Source: Amorphochlora amoebiformis
Taxonomy: Eukaryota > Cercozoa > Chlorarachniophyceae
DNA length: 64,000 bases
Direction: 5' to 3'
Assembly (NCBI GenBank): GCA_054601695.1
Contig: BAAHQB010000175.1
Location: forward strand, 310,001 to 374,000
The position numbers and the translations under genes are program-made. The notes under the pieces were generated by a model, which was not told the DNA's origin, did no database searches, and was given only the letters and a program-made list of their open reading frames with translations. Shown in pieces: positions 1 to 24,269 of the stretch. How positions within the stretch are numbered: the stretch's first letter is position 1; each line of letters opens with the position of its first letter.

Positions 1-61
1 CCTGAGTAAAAAATATATAGGTTTGCTACTCAGATTACATTTTATATGAATTAAATATAGT

Positions 62-159
62 AATAAATATAAAAAACAAAAAACACACGCACACACATAT
101 ACACACACACACACATATATATATAGATATATATATTATATACGTAAACTTATATATAT

Positions 160-209
<50 letters not shown>

Positions 210-403
210 GTATTCTGTATGTAAATATATCAATACGTACATATCTTATACTAGTAAGGGGTATAGGGTTAGGAATAAGAGAGAGAACATTGATATCTAA
301 CCATGCATAGTTTGGGCCTTCAACTTTAATATCAGTTATGTAAATATTCATATAATTACATCTTACCTAACCATGCATAGCTTTGTAGCTTCTATATATA
401 TAT

Positions 404-443
<40 letters not shown>

Positions 444-499
444 CGTGTTCAAAACGTAAGTACTTCCTTATATTTTCGTGTTCAAAACAAAGTACTTCG

Positions 500-568
<69 letters not shown>
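62..568. repeat. TA/CA simple repeats with a small unique patch
   Basis: The block holds (CA)n and (TA)n tracts, with about 160 bp of non-repetitive sequence near 230-390 in which the motif ccatgcatag occurs twice (near 302 and 371). On the minus strand the patch is open and could hold a further downstream exon of gene C, but I could not fix its splice sites. Confidence 0.6.
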
Positions 569-6748
<6,180 letters not shown>

Positions 6749-7072
6749 CTGCCTAAATGTACAACATATTTGTAAATGCACAATATAGTTGTAGATGAAA
6801 TATAATGATATACCGCCTAAATGTACAATATATTTGTAGATGAAATATAAAGATATACAGCCTAAATGTATATATTTGTAGATGAAATATAAAGATATAC
6901 TCCCTAAATGTACATACATACATACGTCCACACACACGTTTGTATATATTTGTAGATGAAAATAAAGATATACTGCCTAAATGCACATACATACATGTCC
7001 ACACACAGTTGTGTATATATATTTGTAGATGAAATATAAAGATTTACTGCTAAATGTACATACATACATGTT

Positions 7073-7169
<97 letters not shown>

Positions 7170-7200
7170 ATGAAGATAAAATATAATGATATACCGCCTA
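6749..7200. repeat. About seven copies of a splice-acceptor segment
   Basis: Copies of a unit holding gatatactgcctaaatgtac recur near 6748, 6811, 6858, 6899, 6972, 7043 and 7190. On the minus strand each reads tttaggcag/TATATC, which is the acceptor and first exon bases of gene C exon 6748-6700. Later copies are interrupted by (TA)n (7083-7162). Confidence 0.75.
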
Positions 7201-7958
<758 letters not shown>

Positions 7959-8360
7959 TTATTCCTAGTCTCAGTCTGAGGCCTAGACTTAGGCTTAGAG
8001 TTGTTCATAATCCAGCCCTAGTCTAAGTCCGAGTTCTAGGTTTAAGATTAGGGTTGTTCTAGGCTTAAGCTTAGGGTTGTTCTAGGCTTAAGCTTAGGGT
8101 TGTTCTAGGCTTAAGCTTAGGGTTGTTCAGTCCGAGTTCTAGGTTTAAGCTTAGGGTTGTTCTAGGCTCAAGCTTAGGGTTGTTCATAATCCAGCCCTAG
8201 GCCCCTAGTCTTAGTCCGAGTTCTAGGTTTAAGCTAAGGGTTGTTCTAGGCTTAAGATTAGGGTTGTTCATAATCCCAGCCCTAATCTTACGCCAGCCCT
8301 AGTCTTAGTCTGACTGATCTACGCTTACGCTTTAGGAGTGTTCATAATCCAAGCTCTGAT
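7959..8360. repeat. Degenerate CTTAGGG-type array
   Basis: Variants of ttctaggcttaagcttagggttg and of agtccgagttctagg repeat in mixed order. Like the 3.2-3.9 kb block, these resemble scrambled telomeric sequence. Confidence 0.75.
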
Positions 8361-8461
8361 CCGTATCGGGGATAGGCTTAGAGGCGTTAGGGTCAGAATG
8401 CGAGGATGTCGAATGTGCTTCGAGGTGTTAGGGTCAGAATGCGAGGATGTAGATGTGGTAG

Positions 8462-8569
8462 AATGATGTGTCTACTTGTGAGCGCTGCGGTGAGGACAGA
8501 GGTAGCACTATTGATGTAGAAGAAAAAACGATAAGAGGGGAGTCCACAGAGGCCCTTTTCTACCTGTGA
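8462..8569 (+). CDS. Possible short terminal exon with a CxxC motif
   Basis: After an acceptor-like gtggtag the plus strand is open for 35 codons to a TGA and reads [19 protein letters not shown] near its start. Two cysteines in CERC could form half a zinc site. The minus strand of the same block is also open from a good acceptor (tttcacag, reading [19 protein letters not shown]), so strand and reality are both uncertain. Upstream, 8380-8450 has a duplicated gcgttagggtcagaatgcgagg motif. Confidence 0.25.
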   Translation, partial: NDVSTCERCGEDRGSTIDVEEKTIRGESTEALFYL

Positions 8570-8609
8570 AACATGTGCTCTTTGGGTGTCAAGAGGAAGT
8601 TAATCGATG

Positions 8610-8611
8610 TG

Positions 8612-8661
<50 letters not shown>

Positions 8662-8682
8662 CATGTCAAGGGTGAGTGAATG

Positions 8683-8733
<51 letters not shown>

Positions 8734-8762
8734 CTCACACACACACACACACACACACAAAA

Positions 8763-8801
<39 letters not shown>

Positions 8802-9086
8802 ATAATATTGGTGTGAAAAACAAATGATTGAGGATAGTGTATATATGTATTGATAGTACAGATCCTATATGTGTATATGCAAGGCTACTTTATGTATATG
8901 TATATATGTGTTCATAGTACGGATCCTATATGTGCATATGGTTGAGAATTTTGTATATATGTGTTGATAGTGCAGATCCTATATGTGTATATGCAAGGCT
9001 ACTATATGTATATATATTTTGTTACACTACAGAGACTCAAATACCACCCATACATGTATGTACCTACGCACCATAAAACACACATG

Positions 9087-9139
<53 letters not shown>

Positions 9140-9190
9140 CTACACATAAATATTCATCCATAAAACTCACATACACTTATGGTACATAAG
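8610..9190. repeat. (TA)n plus three copies of a ~60-bp AT-rich unit
   Basis: (TA)n at 8615-8655 and 8690-8727. A unit containing gatagtacagatcctatatg then recurs near 8849, 8908 and 8964 with small changes. Another (TA)n run follows at 9090-9135. Confidence 0.75.
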
Positions 9191-9244
9191 TGTAGCGCAC
9201 ACATTTTCATAATATCATTATCACTAAATCTGATATGATATAAC

Positions 9245-9402
9245 GATTACTGGCTGCGAATCCGACTGGTCCGCAACGGATCCGAAACACCTCGCCCAAA
9301 TCCCATAACCGTCTTGAACCTGAAGGATGACATCAAGCTCATGCATACGCCTGCGTTTAACGCTTACGTTATGCTTGCTACAGAGGTTCGGATTACTTAT
9401 GG
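9245..9402 (+). CDS. Coding-like island, unrecognised
   Basis: A non-repetitive, GC-balanced block is open on the plus strand from about 9245. It reads LNLKDDIKLMHTPAFNAYVM near the middle and TEVRITYG before a possible donor (TATGG/gtacgt at 9403). An alternative exon begins after gcttgctacag at about 9382 and reads FGLLMGTFTGEIFRD to a donor GATAG/gtgtga. I could not join it to other exons. It may be a gene fragment or part of an unseen gene. Confidence 0.3.
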
Positions 9403-9534
9403 GTACGTTTACGGGTGAAATCTTTAGGGATACGGAGATAGGTGTGAAAGATTGATGATAGTGCTATAGCAGTAGCATGATATGATATAGATTGGGAATA
9501 TTCAAGTCTGATTCACGAGTCTCTTTTTATCTCT

Positions 9535-9770
9535 CACTATCGCTTATTCTATCTCCCTCTCTCTCTCGTTCTTTTCTCTCTCGGGCTCTCTTTCTTTTTT
9601 TTTTCTCTCTCTCTTTTTTGTCTCTCTGTCTCCTCCCTCTCTCCTGTCCCCTCTCTCTCTGTATTCTCCATCTCTCTCTCCTCTCTCTCTCTCCTCTCTC
9701 TCCCTCTCCCCACTCTCTCTCTCTCCTCTCTCTCTCCTCTTCCTCTCCTGTTTCTCCCTCTCAGCTCCAG
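9535..9770. repeat. 235-bp polypyrimidine tract (CT-rich)
   Basis: The plus strand is almost entirely C and T (CTCTCT, CCTCTC, TTTTTT), so the minus strand is pure purine. Mirror symmetry in such tracts can allow triplex DNA. The Ser/Leu-rich and Arg/Glu-rich open frames across it are translation of the repeat. Confidence 0.9.
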
Positions 9771-9820
<50 letters not shown>

Positions 9821-9978
9821 TGTTGATATTACGATTAGTTGACACGAGAACCGATGTTTTGGGTTCAAACTTTGGGTTACGGTTAGAGAGGCGTTAGCAC
9901 GATATGGACAGACACTTGGCGAGTTAGGAGAATAGGGCGTCGGGATTGAGCGAGGGTTAGGGGTGTCGGGATAGGGGG

Positions 9979-13308
<3,330 letters not shown>

Positions 13309-13986
13309 CGAATCGCGTTACGTCGCGATACACCGGGCGTACCGACTGCAACGATGCGCGCTGCAAACTGCAGTTTCAGTCAGTTTCAGTTCACTTTGGT
13401 TTGCCAGCGAATTACCACGATGGATGAGCTGAACGAAGCACATCTCTCCTGCCTGGAACGGAAGGCGTCCAAAAGATCGAGGGGGCGAGATGATGAGGGC
13501 CCTGTGGTTTGGCATACTTGGAGTTGAGCCTCAATCGAAGCGATCGTCAGTGGCGCGAAATCGGAATTGATTGGAGGCTTGATGCGCACGTCGTCGTCTC
13601 CGGGGTTCTGCGTCTCTTGCTTGCTAAGCATGGCGTCACGTGTTTGCGAATTTGGTTTTTCGAAACCTTCCTGCTCAGTGCGCGCCTCTGCTCCGAAGAT
13701 ATCTGTTCTCCTTAGATTGCCAGCAAGATAAGAGATTTCTTTTGTTTCTTGGCGGGCCAGGTGTACCACGCAGATCTGAAGGGAATAAATTTATTTGGCA
13801 GGAAACCCAAAATATGAAGTAAATTTATTCTTATTGCTTAAGACTCTAGACCTACAATATTAAGCATGGATCGGCCCCTTTGAACTTTCTCTAATAATCG
13901 AGTCGTTTTCGCACCTTACCGCAACGCTGTTCTTTGGTGCGTGGCGACATAACGCCAAAAACCCATCTATCGATCACTAGCACGAT
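13309..13986. other. Intergenic region between divergent gene B and globin
   Basis: 678 bp between two start codons on opposite strands, richer in GC than its surroundings and free of simple repeats. Several frames are open by chance on both strands (for example minus 13769-13386), but none has convincing start and splice context. It is a likely shared promoter region with 5' UTRs of both genes. Confidence 0.5.
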
Positions 13987-14350
13987 ATGGGTGCTGAAAA
14001 TTCCTCTCCCGTTGTGCGCTATCGCAAGGAACTCCTCAAGCTGTCATGGAGGTCGGGCTCGTGTATTGTTCTTTTAATCTTTTTTCAAGCATAGTCCTGA
14101 GATTCCCATACCGATGTTTGCCTAGGGTGGTGCTCACGATTCAAGACGGTGCAGAAAAAGTTTCCCAGAACCCGGTCAGCTCAATGAAACCTTACAGCCC
14201 TCAACGCTCATCCTTTTCAGCAAGGAATTCAACCCCTGATGCTTGTTGTGTTTCATCAGTCGGTTGTCAGCTTGGACGGGAAGAGACAAACTGACAACAT
14301 GTCGATCGTAAGTCATATATTTACACACCTTTGTTATGTGTGTATGTAAT

Positions 14351-14436
<86 letters not shown>

Positions 14437-14824
14437 GTATATTGAATGACATCTATGTAGTACAGCACATTTACAAATAAATACATCTATACATTCCCAC
14501 AGCACTCGGAACACGGGTCTTTGAATCCTTTCCACGAGGATTTCGGAACCCAATTTTTCAAGTATTGCCCGGATTTGAAGAACAAATTTCCTACTGATTA
14601 CTCGCTCGTCTCCAAGATGATCACGACGTTCATCTCCAACGCGGTATCATTTACTTCTTTTTATATTGTCTTCGTGTCTCCCACGCTGTATCAACCTTTT
14701 TTTTGGATATTACCTTAATGTCCACACGCTATTACTGTTTTTTTTATGTTTTCGATGTGTATGCGTATGCTTGTATGAGCGTAGATATTTGTTTATCTCT
14801 CTCTCTATTTCTCTCTCTATACAT

Positions 14825-14859
<35 letters not shown>

Positions 14860-15089
14860 CATATATATACATATACATATACATGGTTGATTTATTTATA
14901 CTTGATTATGCTTCAGATCGATGCCAAGGACATTGGGCCTCTGGCTCGTCGGTTTGGGCGAACTCATGTAAAACATGACCTCTCTAAGGAGCATTTCGAG
15001 GGCTTTTCTCAGGCGCTTGTTGATACTCTCCAGCATCGCCTCGGGTATGTGTGTATCCCATATGTCTTCCAGCTATATACATATATATA

Positions 15090-15139
<50 letters not shown>

Positions 15140-15205
15140 CATAATTGATTTTATGTGCGTATATACGTACGAATATACACATACCCACACGCATGATTTA
15201 TATAT

Positions 15206-15278
<73 letters not shown>

Positions 15279-15280
15279 AA

Positions 15281-15327
<47 letters not shown>

Positions 15328-15350
15328 TATTTTTACATATATGTGACATT

Positions 15351-15386
<36 letters not shown>

Positions 15387-15536
15387 GTATATCCATCATA
15401 GATACATACATTTCATCAAACCAGAAAATTTGGAACTATCGAACTCGTAAAGATCTGGAGAGAAGTAACGTCAAAGATTGTCAAGGCGATGGAGAAAGAG
15501 TATGTTTCGAACCGTAACTCGAAGAGCAGGAAATGA
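13987..15536 (+). CDS. Globin, five exons, ~160 aa
   Basis: Exons 13987-14051, 14271-14307, 14503-14643, 14917-15044 and 15425-15536 join in phase to 160 codons plus TGA. The first exon reads [13 protein letters not shown], a globin A helix with its conserved Trp (residue 21). The third reads [17 protein letters not shown], with the C-helix Pro and a Phe at the CD1 heme position (about residue 63). The fourth reads [19 protein letters not shown], where His98 fits the proximal F8 histidine. The last carries Trp in VKIWREV (H helix). The length matches a single-domain globin, so heme binding and oxygen or NO chemistry in the cytosol are expected; no signal peptide is seen. The pattern is closest to neuroglobin-like and bacterial single-domain globins. 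The donor of exon 1 (GAG/gtcggg) is weak, and exon 2 could start slightly upstream. Introns are mostly (TA)n, as in all genes here. Confidence 0.85.
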
Positions 15537-15790
15537 ACCGAATGAGGATACTTCTTCGAGTCAGCAAAGGAATCTCTTCAGTCGTACTGGTTGGCTACTC
15601 AACACACTTAAGTACTTGCCCGCTGTGGCCGCATTCTGGGCAATTTCTGGCTGGGCTAGATTTAACAAATCTTCTTGCGACTTTGGGGGTAATTGAGGGA
15701 CTCCCCAAATGTAGAAAGCCGAAGATTTGACGATATTGATATCAACAACAATTATTTTGCCTTGCGAATTGTCATATCAATATATACCAG

Positions 15791-15827
<37 letters not shown>

Positions 15828-16085
15828 CCCGCATGTATCTGAAGCATGCATGATCAGAACTTAAACTATTCTCATCATGCGTACGCATATATAAGATATA
15901 ATGAATATTAATCATTGTATCATAATTTAAAATGGTACTATAATTTTGTGATTTATGTTATCGTAGTTGAACTTGTATATAATACTATATTTGTATAAAT
16001 ATAATAGATATATACACACATATACATATGTATGATATACATATACACTAGATACACATAATATATCTCTAGATAAGTATATGTA

Positions 16086-16161
<76 letters not shown>

Positions 16162-16179
16162 AGTAAATTAGTAGTAATA

Positions 16180-16224
<45 letters not shown>

Positions 16225-17416
16225 TACACATATATATTAGTATATTATGTAAATGTATAAATGTATTCTGAAAATGTAACGTATATTATGCACACGCAAC
16301 CTCATTTGTACATGAGTGCATCATAGACCCATAGTCTGTAGTCGTATCAAGTTGGCGTTTCTCTAATATCCTACGTTCTACGTACATTTAGTACCTTTGA
16401 ACATGTACTAGACAGTAGTAGTCATTGTGCATATGTGCTGGATATATGTACATGCTCATACATCTGCTAGAGACAGGTCACAGACTCACAGAACTCACAG
16501 TACGTACGTACGTATTGGACGCGCGTAATAGTCTAGTCGGCTCTCAAACTACGTACGACCTACAATTTACAATTGTACATGTTTGCTCGGGTTACGGCCA
16601 TCCCGGCGATGGTCAAATGATAGCAATGCGCACCGTGCTGGGATTAGCCTGGGAACCTTTACATGTATACGTAGAGTTAGTACAGTACGTACGTATACGA
16701 CTCATGATGCGAGGTATCTATGATAGTACGTATATTTTTACATACACTACGGTTATTACCCGCGTACCATACGTATACGATATACAGTATACGTACGTAA
16801 ACTGTGTAGAACATATCTCTAGTTCATATGCAATTATGCCGCTAGTCGCTATATGTAAGAGTTATCATTATGTTTTAAGTACGTATACTGTATTCCTATG
16901 GTACACTCAGAGTCTTGTATGCAGCAGCATCATACTGAAGGCTAGATAGAATACATGCATCTAGTTTATATGTATATTAACAGTATTTAGAGTATATGTC
17001 CGATGATAGGTTAGCTACGTCTAGTACGTGTGTAGATCACTAGTATAATAATCAGAGTGTAGCGTATAAGTTTCAAGTGTTGTAGAAATTATATTAGGAA
17101 TATACCGTGTATACAATTTGAGTCAATTATTTGACACTATTGATAAGGCCACGTGTCTACCGGCATACTGCCAGCTAGATTAGATTAAAAGTACTCACGG
17201 AATCCAGTTTACTAATTCCTAATCATTTCCACAGCTAGCTATATGATTGCAATCATTCATTGGTATCGCGGATATCTAGCGTGTAGTGTATATGAAGTTC
17301 ATATCGGTGACATGTATCATAGTATGTTTGGGTGTCTGTACAACAGGTATACATATATATACATATGCTTATATATACATATACACATATATATATTTAA
17401 TATATATACATATACG

Positions 17417-17466
<50 letters not shown>

Positions 17467-17736
17467 ATGAGATATAAACATATATGATATCTAATTCAAG
17501 TAGAGAGCACAAGTAAATAATTGGTAGCTGAGAATGGTACAAGTAAGTGTTTACATTTCTACATTCTACTTAGGTAACTTTGAATGCTCGATGAGTGATA
17601 ATCGGTATCATCATCCAGATCATGAAAAGTAGCTTGACTAGACTAGAATAGCTGGAATTAATCTGCTCTGCGCCAGGCCAAAATGAGTACCGAAAGACAT
17701 CCAGAATCTAAAGAATTCTATAGATCAAACGATATG

Positions 17737-17780
<44 letters not shown>

Positions 17781-17835
17781 AGATTAGATATATTTGTAAA
17801 TTACATATATTATATGTAAATACATTCATCTAAAT

Positions 17836-17896
<61 letters not shown>

Positions 17897-17923
17897 TATA
17901 ATATATATATATATATATATATC

Positions 17924-17959
<36 letters not shown>

Positions 17960-17964
17960 ACACG

Positions 17965-18050
<86 letters not shown>

Positions 18051-18060
18051 TAATATATAC

Positions 18061-18100
<40 letters not shown>

Positions 18101-18270
18101 CATATGTATATATATATATATATATATATACAATATTTATATGTATAGGTATGTATATATCATATAGGTATGCATGAAAATGAGAATCAATATACATATA
18201 TATATATATATATACATACATTTACATATATATATACAGTATGTATATATATATATATATGTATAGATTG

Positions 18271-18301
<31 letters not shown>

Positions 18302-18344
18302 ATAATATAAAAATATATATATACATATTATATATATATATATA

Positions 18345-18394
<50 letters not shown>

Positions 18395-18423
18395 CATATA
18401 TATACACATACATATACATATAC

Positions 18424-18457
<34 letters not shown>

Positions 18458-18546
18458 ATATACACATTTTTATACATATACATATACATATACATAGATA
18501 TATTTATAATCTATGTAGTATTTTTATTACATATTAAACATCTATT

Positions 18547-18596
<50 letters not shown>

Positions 18597-18670
18597 ATAC
18601 ATGCACAATGTTTGTACATAAAGCAAGTTGTTTGTAAGCTGGAAAGACGGAAAAGTCGAATGCACAAGAA
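15537..18670. other. Intergenic: AT-rich unique DNA and (TA)n
   Basis: Globin 3' flank to about 15770, then (TA)n at 15790-15820 and 16090-16215. From 16240 to 17740 the DNA is AT-rich and non-repetitive, with frequent gtacgta and ctag palindromes. A 174-codon frame at 16425-16949 lies here but has no protein-like pattern. From 17740 to 18600 it is (TA)n with short interruptions. No gene is supported. Confidence 0.6.
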
Positions 18671-18675
18671 GATGA

Positions 18676-18812
18676 TCCTCTGGAATTCTCATGGACAAGA
18701 TCTTCAAACTCATTTCTCATAATTCTCATGGACAAGATCTTCCCACTCATTTCTCATGATCCTAGAGAATTCTCATCGACAAGATATTCCTACTCATTTC
18801 TCATGGACAGTC
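18676..18812. repeat. ~40-bp tandem repeat
   Basis: Four copies of a unit with gaattctcatggacaagatc followed by tcccactcatttctcat, slightly diverged. Confidence 0.8.
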
Positions 18813-18869
18813 ATCCAATCAACATCACCGTCTCGACAAATATCGCCATGGATTAACATGGATATCGCC

Positions 18870-19130
18870 GTAGGCCGATATCGGTCAGCATGGATCGATA
18901 TCGGCATCGGCATGGATTGATGTCGGCATCGATGTCGGCATCGGCATGGATTGATGTCGGCATCGGCATGGATTGATGTCGGCATCGGCATGGATCGATA
19001 TCGGAATCGGCGTAGATCAATATCGGCATAAGCCATACATCGATATCGATGCATCGATACAGGATACAACGAGATCGGTATCAATCCATGCCGATGACGA
19101 CGCCGACATCGGCATGCATCGATCGATGGC
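18870..19130. repeat. CGGCATCGGCATGGATTGAT minisatellite
   Basis: Units of 12 to 24 bp built on gatatcggcatcggcatgg, GC-richer than the surroundings and decaying to the right. The antisense Met-Pro-Ile-Ser-Ile/Ala-Asp frames are its translation. Confidence 0.85.
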
Positions 19131-19149
19131 GAATCAGAATGGGAATGGG

Positions 19150-19606
19150 ATGTGGCCTGACAGCATGATGACGCCTTGGAGGCTATTAGTTGTCACTCAC
19201 TGTTCGAGGACGAAGCGACGATCCGCCCATTTTGTCAGGAGAGAAGCCCAATTGTGAGTCACTCCGTGACACAGCAGGATGTAACATGTTACCACTGTAC
19301 AATGGTACTACATGCTGACGTGTCACGTCATTGTTACCGAATTTTTATTCCGACAAAGTTTCGTGCGTTACTCCAGTTCGGAAATGGGGTCGCTCGAGGA
19401 TAAGAAGAACGCTATCTCCGCTGGGATTAGGGGTGATATTGCACGTATATCGAACCAAGATATATCTTTTCAATATTCTCTCGATTTTGCCGCCCTATAG
19501 GCCGCTGAATTATACTTTTTTTTGCTTGACATCAACACAATCATCTCCCGAGGGCGCATTTAGATGTTCGAGATTAATAGCAGAATATTTAGTATATGAG
19601 GTGTAG
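19150..19606 (+). other. Unique island with a possible first exon (MGSLEDKKNAISAG)
   Basis: Non-repetitive DNA. An ATG at 19384 opens MGSLEDKKNAISAGIR before a donor-like gtgata at 19433. I could not join it in phase to gene A exons, so it may be an alternative start, a separate short gene or chance. Downstream, 19620-19740 holds (GT/CA) and palindromic gtgcacacgtg sequence. Confidence 0.3.
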
Positions 19607-19876
19607 ATGTCTGTATATGAGGAGATGGTGGAGATCATTCATTCGCTGCTTCGTGCACGTGTGCGTGTGTGTGCACACGTGTGGTTAGGAGCAGAAGGGC
19701 AAAACTACCGCCTCACACACACACACACACACCAGATATCGAGGAATTGTAACAAAACACATGCAAAAGCACATTTAATTACGTAGTTACACTTTTCACG
19801 ATACCTAAGTAACGCATATCACACGTAGAATACGAAATACAAACAAATATACTCTCATTAAATGGAATATATATAT

Positions 19877-19964
<88 letters not shown>

Positions 19965-19984
19965 AGTGTTTATAAAACACATAT

Positions 19985-20033
<49 letters not shown>

Positions 20034-20071
20034 TGTGTGTGTGTGTGTGTATGTATCTATGTATACATATG

Positions 20072-20164
<93 letters not shown>

Positions 20165-20166
20165 CA

Positions 20167-20255
<89 letters not shown>

Positions 20256-20329
20256 TGGATATGGAAGTACGGCTTTGTTGCACTGATGTTAACTTCCATC
20301 CTTTTTCTCTGGTAATTTAGAATATTTAG

Positions 20330-20411
<82 letters not shown>

Positions 20412-20664
20412 CCGACTCGATCTTATCCATGAGTACTCTCTCACCATCCCCGACTCAATCTTACCTTACCCTGATCTATGCCTAACCTAAGACCATACTA
20501 ACCTAAGACCATATCCGAGTCTATCTTAATCCTCGTTATCTTATCGTGATTCCTAAGCCTAATCTTAGGTACTTTATCCGACTCGATCTCATGCTGGTTA
20601 ACGCCGGGGTATGTTCATTAAATAATACATGCGTAATATTTATATTTACAATCTATATTTATAC

Positions 20665-20711
<47 letters not shown>

Positions 20712-20762
20712 TATGTATATATATACATGTTAGTGTTATATACCATGTCTATAGTAATTTAC

Positions 20763-20798
<36 letters not shown>

Positions 20799-20854
20799 AT
20801 ATATATATATATATATGTATGTATATACAAATATATATATATATGTATGTATAT

Positions 20855-20887
<33 letters not shown>

Positions 20888-21010
20888 CGTGCATACTGGT
20901 AGATATCCACTCCTCACACGAATCCGGTATATATAATAACATACAATATTGATGGATTTACTACATGTATTGATACATCCATACTGGAACATATTCTCAT
21001 ACGAATATGA

Positions 21011-21051
<41 letters not shown>

Positions 21052-21098
21052 TAACACATATCATACATCAATAATAACAGATATTCACTCCTACGAAC

Positions 21099-21163
<65 letters not shown>

Positions 21164-21439
21164 TAACATACCATACATCAATAACAGCAGATATTCACTC
21201 GTTATAGCGGTATATGTGATAAACAAAGCATACATGAATACCTTTAGATATTTACTTCTCATACGAACCCGATCTCTTCGTTGCTCGGGGAATCACCTCC
21301 TGGGAAAGCAATGGATGGAAGTGCAACACCGGAATCACTTCAATCCAAATCTCAACACACAAGGAGGAGACTAAGGGTATATCTTCTGAGATACATATAT
21401 ATATATATATATATATAATATATATATATATATTTATAA

Positions 21440-21470
<31 letters not shown>

Positions 21471-21500
21471 TATATTATATATTGATTAAAAGATATAGCC

Positions 21501-21540
<40 letters not shown>

Positions 21541-22604
21541 GGTGTTCCTCTTCCTGTGGAAAGGGACCAGGTAATAAACACAATTTCTTACATTCATTAC
21601 ATTCACATCCATTACATTCACTACACTACATTCATTATATCAATTACATTCATTACGTTCACATCCATTACATTCCCTACATTCATTATATCAATTACAT
21701 TCATTACGTTCACATCCATTACATTCCCTACATTCATTATATCAATTACATTCATTACGTTCACATCCATTACATTCCCTACATTCATTATATCAATTAC
21801 ATTCATTACGTTCACATCCATTACATTCCCTACATTCATTATATCAATTACATTCATTACGTTCACATCCATTACATTCCCTACATTCATTATATCAATT
21901 ACATTCATTACGTTCACATCCATTACATTCACTGCATTCATTATATCAATTACATTCATTACGTTCACATCCATTACATTCCCTACATTCATTATATCAA
22001 TTACATTCATTACGTTCACATCCATTACATTCACTGCATTCATTATATCAATGACATTCAATACGTTCACATCCATTACATTCACTACATTAATTACATT
22101 CCTACATTCATTACGTTCACATCCATTACATTCACTACATTCATTACATCAATTACATTCGTTACATTCTTACATTCATTACTTACAAATATTACATTAC
22201 ATTCAGATCATTCATTACATCCATTGCATTCATTACATTCATCACTTACAAATACTACATTCAGTGCATTCACTACATTCATTGCATTCATTACATTCAT
22301 TACTTACAAATTTACATTCAGTACATTGATTACTTACAAATATTACATTCAGATCATTCATTACATCCATTGCATTCATTACATTTATTACTTACAAATA
22401 TTACATTTAGTACATTCATTGCATTCATTGCATTCAGTACATTCATTACTTACAAATTTACATTCAATACATTCATTTACATTCAGTACTTACGAATATT
22501 AAATTCACTACATTCAGTACATTCATTACATTCAATTCTTTCATTATATTCAATACTTACATATGTATATGTTAATTAATTATGTCCGTACACGCACGCC
22601 TATA

Positions 22605-22668
<64 letters not shown>

Positions 22669-22675
22669 ATATGGT

Positions 22676-22716
<41 letters not shown>

Positions 22717-23981
22717 ATACATATACATACACGTATATAATGCATGTGTGCATAATATATAAACTACATAGAAATAGAAAAATGTTAGTGTAATCGTATT
22801 GTTTGTTTTGAGTGGGAGGAGGATATGGACCTTGAGGAGGTGCTCGAACGACACTTACGCAAAGCAGGACAGGTATCGCGGACATACATATGGACATATT
22901 CACACATGGATATACGCACATATTCACATATCGATATATGCACATATTCACATATGGATATATGGAGGCATATGGACATATGAATATATGGACATGGGTC
23001 TATAGCTATATCGCATACTTACATCTGTAGATAGGGGACATGCTAGACACCTTTTACACAAGCACAGACATGGACAAATGGACATCTGGACATGGCTAGA
23101 CACATACCGCACTCATACACTCATATGCATAGGGGTCTAGCCCAGCTATATCGCACGACATATGGACATATGGACATGGCATATCAACAGACACCAATAA
23201 CGCTTACATGCATGTGTACATAGGGGATGTCTAGACACCTTTAATGCATACATGTGGACATACGGCACATAGCCAGACATCTATAACACATACATGCATA
23301 TGGACATACGGACATGGCTAGACCCCTATACACAACACACACGTATCGCACACACACCATATTGCGGACATATGGACATGGCTAGACCCTTATAATACAC
23401 ACGTATCACACATACCATATGGCGGACATAATGGCAAGAAACCTATAATACGCGCACGTATACACATATGCATAGAGAACATGGCCAGACAGGTATATTG
23501 CACACATGCATGTGGTGGATATGGACATATAGACATGCCAACACACTGAGAACGCATACGTACATATGTCTAGTATGTACGTAGCGAACGTAGCTACAGC
23601 TGTAACGCATACATACATATGGACATGGGACATGGCTAGACAGCTATGGCACATACATACATGTACATACATATTTACGTACACATACATAAATATGCAT
23701 TGGATATCCTCTCACAGGATTATTATATTACAAGACATCATATTAGAAGACATACATACAGATAAGACATCATATTAGAGGACATACATACATACATATG
23801 CGCATAGCTGCATCGTCTGACGGAAGTTAAACGCGTACACATACATATATACATACACATATACATACACATACATATATACATACACATACACATACAT
23901 ATACCCATAGGGTTGGAGATCGTAACATTGTTACACAAAACTTAAACAAACCTTCACAACTCTCATATTATATAGATAAGC

Positions 23982-24028
<47 letters not shown>

Positions 24029-24037
24029 TATATTTAT

Positions 24038-24084
<47 letters not shown>

Positions 24085-24234
24085 TTATATATATATGTTA
24101 CTAGGATCTCGAAAAAAAGTATGAAGGAATTCATTTAGTAGTCAAACAACAACTTCAGGTATATTATATGTATGTATGTATATATATATATATATGTATA
24201 CATATATATGACAATGGTTTATTTAGATATACAT

Positions 24235-24269
<35 letters not shown>

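Noticed and set aside
15478-15730. 65-72-codon frames overlapping the last globin exon
   Set aside because: Shadow frames of the exon and its 3' UTR; no splice or start support.
16425-16949. 174-codon frame in AT-rich intergenic DNA
   Set aside because: No domain pattern, Tyr/Val/Thr bias from gtacgta-type sequence, and no splice or flanking support.
20254-20311. A membrane segment ([19 protein letters not shown]) in another frame of a gene A exon
   Set aside because: That frame cannot be continued in phase through the next exons (it meets a stop in exon 24105), whereas the chosen frame runs through six exons to a stop codon.
21556-22329. 257-codon frame rich in Phe, Ile, Thr and His
   Set aside because: It is the 51-bp minisatellite (51 is a multiple of three, so the frame stays open). 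Only 21541-21570 is taken as an exon.
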